Assembly: GCF_000720635.1 (NCBI RefSeq)
Contig: NZ_JOCF01000051.1
Span: forward strand, 1-60,513
DNA from: Streptomyces sp. NRRL WC-3742
Lineage (GTDB): Bacteria; Actinomycetota; Actinomycetes; Streptomycetales; Streptomycetaceae
Reading direction: 5' to 3'
DNA length: 60,513 bases
Shown here: piece by piece, positions 55,748 to 60,513 of the stretch
How the letters are laid out: the number at the start of each line of letters is the position of its first letter
Position numbering within the stretch: position 1 is the stretch's first letter
Notes under the pieces: model-generated
Database searches by the model: none
What the model was told of the DNA's origin: nothing
The model's input: the letters and a program-made list of their open reading frames with translations, nothing else
Position numbers and translations under genes: made by a program

Positions 55748-56476
55748 TCAAGTGGTCGCCGGGGCGGGGTGCGGGATGCGGTCGGCGGCGGCGAGGAGGG
55801 TCGGGAGCATGCGGGCGGCGTGGGTGGCGTAGCCGTGGGGGGAGGGGTGGATGCCGTCGGGGCCGAGGAGGTGGGGGGCCCGGTCGCGGAACTCGGGGCC
55901 CGAGGTGGGGGCGAGGTGGGCGCCGAGGCGGTCGGCGGTGCGGGTGTGGCGGCGGGCGAGGCGGCGGGAGCGGTGGTGGCCGATCCAGCGGGCGGGGGCG
56001 CGGAAGCCGGGGCCGTAGCCGGGGTTGGGGCAGGGCACGACGACCAGTTGCCAGCCGGACTCCCTCAACGCCTGGGCGAGGTGGGCGTGTTGGCGGGCGG
56101 CGCGGCCCAGCGGGGCGGGGATCAGGACGTCGTTGCCGCCGACGAGGAGCACGGCGATGCCCGGCCGCAGCCGGGCCGCGCGGTGCACCTGGCGGCCCAC
56201 GGCGGCGGTCGTGGCGCCGACCCTGGCGTGGACGCGCAGGTCGACGGGCCGGCCGGTGCCCTCCGCGAGGCCCTGGGCGAGCAGGGCGCCGAGGGTCTGG
56301 TCGGGGCGCTGGGCGCCGTAGCCCTGGGCGAGGGAGTCGCCGAGCATCAGCAGGGTCAACGGCCCGTCGCCGCACCCGTACCGGCCGTCCGCGACGGGCA
56401 CGGTCCAGTCGCGGGGCGGGCGGTGGGCCAGGAGGTGCATGTACATCCGGGCGAGCCGGAGGGCGAGGCGGCGCAT
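55748..56476 (-). CDS. SGNH/GDSL-family hydrolase
   Basis: The 242-residue protein has all four SGNH blocks: GDSLAQGYG (nucleophile Ser), the Gly of block II in ARVGATT, GGND (oxyanion Asn) and DGIHPSPHGY (catalytic Asp-His). LHAHRPPRDWTV before the domain is a basic N-terminal extension of about 40 residues without a clear signal peptide. It lies 98 bp after the ketosynthase gene on the same strand. It could be an esterase or thioesterase that releases or trims the product of the neighbouring acyl cluster. Confidence 0.88.
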   Translation of the reverse strand: MRRLALRLARMYMHLLAHRPPRDWTVPVADGRYGCGDGPLTLLMLGDSLAQGYGAQRPDQTLGALLAQGLAEGTGRPVDLRVHARVGATTAAVGRQVHRAARLRPGIAVLLVGGNDVLIPAPLGRAARQHAHLAQALRESGWQLVVVPCPNPGYGPGFRAPARWIGHHRSRRLARRHTRTADRLGAHLAPTSGPEFRDRAPHLLGPDGIHPSPHGYATHAARMLPTLLAAADRIPHPAPATT

Positions 56477-56492
56477 GGCGGGGGCTCCGGAA

Positions 56493-56574
56493 TCAGGCGG
56501 GTCGGGCGGGTCGGGCGGATTGGGAGGGGTCGGGGGAATCGGGCCGCTCAGGCAGGTCGGGCGAGTCGGGCGGC
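56493..56574. repeat. Degenerate GTCGGGCGG-type repeats
   Basis: The space between the ketosynthase stop and the SGNH-hydrolase start is made of about eight imperfect 8-10-bp units of GTCGGGCGG / CTCAGGCGG type. Confidence 0.7.
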
Positions 56575-57795
56575 TCAGGCGGTGAGGACGACGGCGGCGC
56601 TGTGGCCGCCGAAGCCGCTGGAGACGGTGAGGGCGGCGGGCATCTCGAGGCGGCGCGGGGCCTTGACGACCACGTCGAGGTCGATCGCGTCGTCGAGCCG
56701 GTCGAGGTTGGCGGTGGGCGGGATCAGCCGGTGGCGCAGGGTGAGGGCGGTGATCGCCGCCTCGATCGCGCCGGCCGCGCCCATGCAGTGCCCGATGACG
56801 CTCTTGTTGGCGGTGACCGGCGGCGGCCGGTGGAAGACGCTGCGCAGGGCGGCCGCCTCGGCGGGGTCGTTGAGGGCCGTGCCGGTGCCGTGGGCGTTGA
56901 CGTGTCCGATCTCGTGCGGGGCGAGCCCGGCGTCGGCGAGGGCGGCGCGGACGGCCCGGGCGAGGCCCTCGCCGGCCGGGTCGGGGGCGGTGGGGTGGTG
57001 GGCGTCGGCGGCGGCGCCGTGCCCGGCGAGGTGGGCGTAGGGGCGGGCGCCCCTCGCCCGGGCGTGCTCGGGGCGTTCGAGGACGAGGACGCCCGCGCCC
57101 TCGCCGAGGACGAAGCCGTCGCGGTCGGCGTCGAACGGACGGGAGGCAGCCTCGGGGTCGTGCCGGCGGCGGGAGAGCGCGCCGAGGCGGTCGAAGGCGA
57201 CGGCGGTCATCGGGGTGCGCGGGCTGTCGGTGCCGCCGGCGAGGACGAGATCGCAGGTGCCGGCCCTGACCAGGTCGGCGGCGAGGGCGAGGGCGCTGGT
57301 GCCGGAGGCGCAGGCGGTGCTGACGACGAAGGCCGGGCCCCGGGCGCCGAGGTCGAGGCTGACCTCGCCGGCGGCCATGTTGGGGATGGAGCGCGGCAGC
57401 ATCAGCGGGGAGACGCGGTCGGCGCGGCCCTCGGCGAGGCGGGCGTACTCGGCCGCGTACGTGTGGACGCTGTTGGCGCTGACGCCGAGCACGACGCCGA
57501 CCCGGGTGCCGTCCCACTCCCCCGGGTCGAGCCCGGCGTCGGCGACGGCCTGCCGGGCGGCGGCCACCGCCATCCGGCAGAAGGGGTCGAGCCGGCGGGC
57601 GAGCCGCCCGCCGAGGAGGGCGGGGGCGTCGAAGTCGGTGACCGGGCAGGAGAAGTCGACGGCCAGGCCCGCGAGTTCGGGGTCGCGCCGGGCGGTGGGG
57701 CGGGCGTCGAGGAAGTGGTCCCAGACGGCTCCGGCGCCGCAACCGGCCGGGGTGACCAGGCCCAGGCCCGTGACGGCGACCGCGCGCGGGCTCAA
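56575..57795 (-). CDS. FabF-type beta-ketoacyl-ACP synthase
   Basis: It extends an acyl chain with a malonyl-ACP unit by decarboxylative condensation. The 406 residues carry the full Cys-His-His triad: STACASGTSAL, NAHGTGT and NKSVIGHCMGAAGA. No GQ is in place of the Cys, so this is a KS-alpha/FabF type and not a chain-length factor. The apparent start TTG (57793-57795) overlaps the ACP stop as TTGA, and the next in-frame starts would cut into the fold (AVAVTGLGLVTPAG). The KS-ACP pair with exporter and methyltransferase points to specialised metabolism and not to the housekeeping fab operon. Confidence 0.9.
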   Translation of the reverse strand: MSPRAVAVTGLGLVTPAGCGAGAVWDHFLDARPTARRDPELAGLAVDFSCPVTDFDAPALLGGRLARRLDPFCRMAVAAARQAVADAGLDPGEWDGTRVGVVLGVSANSVHTYAAEYARLAEGRADRVSPLMLPRSIPNMAAGEVSLDLGARGPAFVVSTACASGTSALALAADLVRAGTCDLVLAGGTDSPRTPMTAVAFDRLGALSRRRHDPEAASRPFDADRDGFVLGEGAGVLVLERPEHARARGARPYAHLAGHGAAADAHHPTAPDPAGEGLARAVRAALADAGLAPHEIGHVNAHGTGTALNDPAEAAALRSVFHRPPPVTANKSVIGHCMGAAGAIEAAITALTLRHRLIPPTANLDRLDDAIDLDVVVKAPRRLEMPAALTVSSGFGGHSAAVVLTA

Positions 57796-58064
57796 CTGAC
57801 GCTCTCCGCCGCGAGGTTGGTGCCCGCGAGGTTGGCGTCCGCAAGGCTGGCGTCCGCGTGGGCGGCGAGTTCGCCGAGGGTGCGGTCGGGGGTGATGTCG
57901 GCGACGGTGACGCCGAGTCGCTCCTCGACGACCAGGGACAGCTCGACCAGGGCGAGGCTGTCCAGGGCGAGCGAGGCGAGGGTGGCCTCGGGGGTGACGA
58001 GCGCGGGCGAGACCTCGAACTCGTCGACGAGGCAGGAGTGGATGGTCTCGTAGGCGGCGGCCAT
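57792..58064 (-). CDS. Acyl carrier protein
   Basis: This 90-residue ACP has the phosphopantetheine Ser in LALDSLALVEL. The surrounding DSLALVELSLVVEERLGV resembles type II polyketide/fatty-acid ACPs. The last 22 residues (ADASLADANLAGTNLAAES) look like short pentapeptide-repeat units and are not part of a normal ACP. Its stop overlaps the ketosynthase start, so the two proteins are probably made in fixed ratio. It starts at ATG 58064 with AAAGGACAG just upstream. Confidence 0.9.
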   Translation of the reverse strand: MAAAYETIHSCLVDEFEVSPALVTPEATLASLALDSLALVELSLVVEERLGVTVADITPDRTLGELAAHADASLADANLAGTNLAAESVS

Positions 58065-58078
58065 GGCGAACTGTCCTT

Positions 58079-59569
58079 TCAGCGGGGCTGGTTGGGGAGG
58101 TGGAGGACGACGGCGAGGACTCGGCCCGGCAGCGCGAGCCAGGCGAGGACGGCGGCGAGGGAGGCGGCCGTCGCGCCCACGGCGGACGCGTCGGCGAGCC
58201 CGTCGAGGAAGGCGTCGGCGAACGCGGCCCGGTCCGCCGGAGCGGCGCGGTCGAGGGAGGTGGCGAGGACGGAGCCGAGCACCGCCACGCCGATGGTCGA
58301 ACCGACCTGCCGGGTGGCGTCGTTGAGCGCCGAACCGACACCGGCGACGCCGATCGGCACGGCGCTCATCACCACCTCGGTGGCGACGGGCGCCAGCAGT
58401 CCGGCCCCGAGCCCGGCCAGCGCCTCGAAGAACAGCACCGCTCCGTCGCCCGACCCGGTGGGCAGCCCGGCGAGTTGGAGGAACCCGGCGGCGATGAGCA
58501 CCAGCCCGCCGGCGCACGGCGTCCGGGCACCGAAGCGCCGGGCCAGCACCGGCCCGAGGACGGCTCCGAGGGCGAGCGACAGGGACAGCGGCACCATCCG
58601 CTGCCCGGCCTGCCAGGCGCTCAGGCCGCGGACCTGCTGGAGGTAGAGGGTGAGCAGGAACATCGCGCCGAACATCGCGAAGGACATCAGGGCGAGCACG
58701 GTCACGGCCGGCCAGACCGGCCCGCTGCGCAGCAGCCGAACCGGCACCATCGGTGCGGCGCAGCGCAGTTGGCGCCGGACGAAGCCGGTCAGCAGCGCGG
58801 CGGCGAGAGCGAACGCGGCGAGGACCGGGGGGCTCGCCCAGCCCCGGCCCGGGGCCTCGATGACGCCCCAGACCAGCGCGAGCAGCCCCGCGCAGGACAG
58901 CAGCGCGCCCGGCCCGTCCAGGGGCCTCGCCTCGGGGGCACGGGACTCGGGGACGGCGAGCAGCGCGGCCAGGGCGATCACCGCGATCACGGGGACGTTC
59001 AGCCAGAACGCCGAGCGCCAGCCGTACCGGTCGACGAGCAGCCCGCCCGCGACCGGGCCGAACACCGCGCCGACCCCGGCGACGGCCGCCCAGAGGCCGA
59101 TCGCCCGCCTGCGGGCGGCCGGTTCGCGCAGCACGTGCACGATGGTGGAGAGGGTGGCGGGCATGAACAGGGCGGCGCCCAGGCCCATCCCGCAGCGGGC
59201 GGCGACCAGCGCGCCCGCGCCTGCGGCCAGCGCCCCGGCGGCGGAGGCGGCCCCGCACAGGGCGAGGCCCGCGAGGAAGGCCCGCCGCCGCCCGTACCGG
59301 TCGCCGAGCGCGCCGCCGGCGAGCACGCAGCCGCCGAGGGCGAGGGCGTAGCCGTCGACGATCCACTGGGTCTCGGCGAGGGTGGGGCCGAGGTCGGCTC
59401 GCAGGCCCGGGACGGCGACGTTGAGGACGGTGAAGTCCAGGCCGAGCAGGAACAGGGCGGCGCAGACCACCGCCACGGCCGCCCAGGCGCGCCTGTCGTC
59501 GGCCTGATGGTCCCTGGGCAGGTCCTTGGGTAGGTCCCCGGGTAGGTCCCTGGGCAGATCCTTGGGCAT
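58079..59569 (-). CDS. MFS transporter, DHA2 (14-TMS) drug:H+ antiporter family
   Basis: The 496-residue exporter has 14 predicted helices. It has the DHA2 motifs LDFTVLNVAVPGLRADLG (helix 1) and GGALGDRYGRRRAF (motif A), and the C-motif region GVGAVFGPVAGGLL (motif C: gpxxGG). EmrB/QacA-like members in biosynthetic clusters export the product and give self-resistance. The N-terminus holds a (K/R)DLP repeat of about 20 residues encoded by tandem 12-mers (about 59513-59569). It lies 14 bp before the ACP gene and 10 bp after the methyltransferase stop, in one operon. Confidence 0.92.
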   Translation of the reverse strand: MPKDLPRDLPGDLPKDLPRDHQADDRRAWAAVAVVCAALFLLGLDFTVLNVAVPGLRADLGPTLAETQWIVDGYALALGGCVLAGGALGDRYGRRRAFLAGLALCGAASAAGALAAGAGALVAARCGMGLGAALFMPATLSTIVHVLREPAARRRAIGLWAAVAGVGAVFGPVAGGLLVDRYGWRSAFWLNVPVIAVIALAALLAVPESRAPEARPLDGPGALLSCAGLLALVWGVIEAPGRGWASPPVLAAFALAAALLTGFVRRQLRCAAPMVPVRLLRSGPVWPAVTVLALMSFAMFGAMFLLTLYLQQVRGLSAWQAGQRMVPLSLSLALGAVLGPVLARRFGARTPCAGGLVLIAAGFLQLAGLPTGSGDGAVLFFEALAGLGAGLLAPVATEVVMSAVPIGVAGVGSALNDATRQVGSTIGVAVLGSVLATSLDRAAPADRAAFADAFLDGLADASAVGATAASLAAVLAWLALPGRVLAVVLHLPNQPR

Positions 59570-59579
59570 GTCCCGGGCC

Positions 59580-60513
59580 TCAGACGGGCAGCCGCAGCGG
59601 TTCGTCCCGCCGCCGCAGGCCGATCCGGTACAGGGTGACGGCGCCGCGCAGGAACGTCACCTCGCTGGCGCGCAGGTAGCGGCGGTACCGCCGGTAGCCC
59701 TCCGGGCCGATCAGCCGCTCGGCCTCGGCGCGGGCCCTGAGCAGCCGGGCCGACCAGGCGGCGAGGGTGCGGGCGTAGTCCTCGGCCGAGGCGGTGAGAG
59801 CGACCACCGAGAAGTACGGGTCGCAGGCGGTGGCGATCTCGCTGAGCCGGGGCAGCCTGGCGCCGGGGAAGACGTCGGAGCCGACGAACTCGCCGATCGG
59901 GCCGGCGCCGTCGGCCACGCCGTCGTAGGCGATGGTCTGCAGGGACATCCGGCCGCCGGGGCGCAGCCAGCCGTGGCAGGACTCGAAGTGGCGGGCGTAG
60001 ACGGCGAGGCGCTCGGCGCGGGTCATGCCGGCGGTGGCGAAGTGCTCGAAGGAGCCCATGCCGACGATCGCGTCGTACGGCCGCTCGGGGCGGTGGTCCT
60101 CCCAGCTCTCCAGGCGGGGCTCGGCGCCGGGGAGGGCGCGGGCGGCGAGGAACGCGTACTGGGCGGGCGAGACGGTCAGGCCGGTGGCGGTGGCGACGCG
60201 GTCGTCGCGGCTCGCGTGCTCCAGCATGGCGCCCCAGCCGCAGCCGACGTCCAGCAGCCGCAGGCCGTCCCCGGGACGGGCGTCCTTGGCGCCGACCAGG
60301 TCGAGGTGGTGGTCGAGCTTGGCGCGCTGGGCGCGGGGCAGGGCGGTGGCGTCGGGCTCCTCGCGCGGGACGCCGTCCCACTTTCCGGCGGTGTAGGCGA
60401 GGGTCTCGTCGAGCCAGAGGGCGTAGAACTCGTTGCCGAGGTCGTAGTGGAAGGCGATGTCGTCGGCGGGGGTGCCGGCGGTGGTGATGGCGGGGGCGGG
60501 GGCGGTGGTGATG
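59580..60513 (-). CDS. Cyclopropane-fatty-acid-synthase-type methyltransferase (N-terminus cut by window edge)
   Basis: About 310 residues are visible. FHYDLGNEFYALWLDETLAYTAGKW, LLDVGCGWGAML (AdoMet loop) and MGSFEHFA are hallmarks of CFA synthase/mycolic-acid methyltransferases, which add a methylene or methyl group across an olefin of an acyl chain. The C-terminal 90 residues are Arg-rich and differ from E. coli Cfa. The start lies right of base 60513. It is the first visible gene of the minus-strand run with MFS, ACP and ketosynthase, so it may act on an ACP-bound acyl chain and not on phospholipids. Confidence 0.9.
   Translation of the reverse strand, partial: ITTAPAPAITTAGTPADDIAFHYDLGNEFYALWLDETLAYTAGKWDGVPREEPDATALPRAQRAKLDHHLDLVGAKDARPGDGLRLLDVGCGWGAMLEHASRDDRVATATGLTVSPAQYAFLAARALPGAEPRLESWEDHRPERPYDAIVGMGSFEHFATAGMTRAERLAVYARHFESCHGWLRPGGRMSLQTIAYDGVADGAGPIGEFVGSDVFPGARLPRLSEIATACDPYFSVVALTASAEDYARTLAAWSARLLRARAEAERLIGPEGYRRYRRYLRASEVTFLRGAVTLYRIGLRRRDEPLRLPV

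Overview
The window is very GC-rich, densely packed with genes, and uses GTG or TTG start codons often. Gene content and order (argCJBDR, argH, pheST, infC-rpmI-rplT, metNIQ, cobA/cobT/cobL, SpoIIE-type phosphatase, DUF574 methyltransferase, DUF2510 and DUF1844 proteins) point to a Streptomycetaceae chromosome (Streptomyces or Kitasatospora). As I remember it, the order is close to the SCO1550-SCO1614 stretch of Streptomyces coelicolor. Most of it is core chromosome with a few accessory patches. I saw no rRNA, tRNA, CRISPR array, transposase or integrase.

Layout. 0-3.4 kb: end of an RNA methyltransferase and a large SpoIIE/GAF/PAS/Cache phosphatase. 3.4-10.5 kb: three cobalamin genes on the minus strand (cobL, a giant BluB-CobT fusion, cobA/cysG type). 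10.6-15.6 kb: two GNAT acetyltransferases, the methionine importer metNIQ with a candidate leader peptide and operator, and an orphan sigma region-4 protein. 15.7-22.3 kb: arginine biosynthesis, argH plus the coupled argC-J-B-D-R operon, each preceded by ARG-box-like palindromes. 22.4-26.1 kb: an ABC-2 exporter followed by a sensor kinase/response regulator pair. 26.1-32.9 kb: housekeeping singletons (RsmC/RlmG-type methyltransferase, VOC, S4, HD, DUF574, a CE4-like lipoprotein with an altered motif 1, SDR, 3-hydroxyacyl-CoA dehydrogenase).

33.0-35.3 kb is an accessory-looking island. An XRE-type regulator and a CYTH protein are transcribed away from four tiny overlapping genes for Cys-rich proteins, with a perfect palindrome in the shared promoter. 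35.4-37.7 kb: a GntR(YtrA)-ABC operon. 37.9-45.9 kb: translation genes pheT, pheS, rplT, rpmI and infC, with a sensor kinase and a SpoU methyltransferase between them. infC appears to start at AUC behind an intrinsic terminator that sits in its leader. 46-51 kb: DUF1844, SseB, a PLP type III-fold enzyme, a membrane-anchored LPMO with a DasR-type (dre) site, and a DUF2510 protein. 51.2-55.7 kb: SDR, aldehyde dehydrogenase, a GlnA4-like gamma-glutamyl-amine synthetase and a PuuD-like hydrolase, forming a gamma-glutamylated amine (ethanolamine-type) catabolic unit. 55.7-60.5 kb: SGNH hydrolase, FabF-type ketosynthase, ACP, MFS exporter and a cyclopropane-fatty-acid-synthase-type methyltransferase running off the end. 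This looks like the edge of a small acyl/polyketide biosynthetic cluster.

Regulation visible in the sequence includes ARG boxes (ArgR), a dre site (DasR), several unassigned palindromic operators, and many strong intrinsic hairpins between convergent genes. Short tandem repeats of 9-18 bp recur between genes and at protein N-termini, which suggests frequent replication slippage here.
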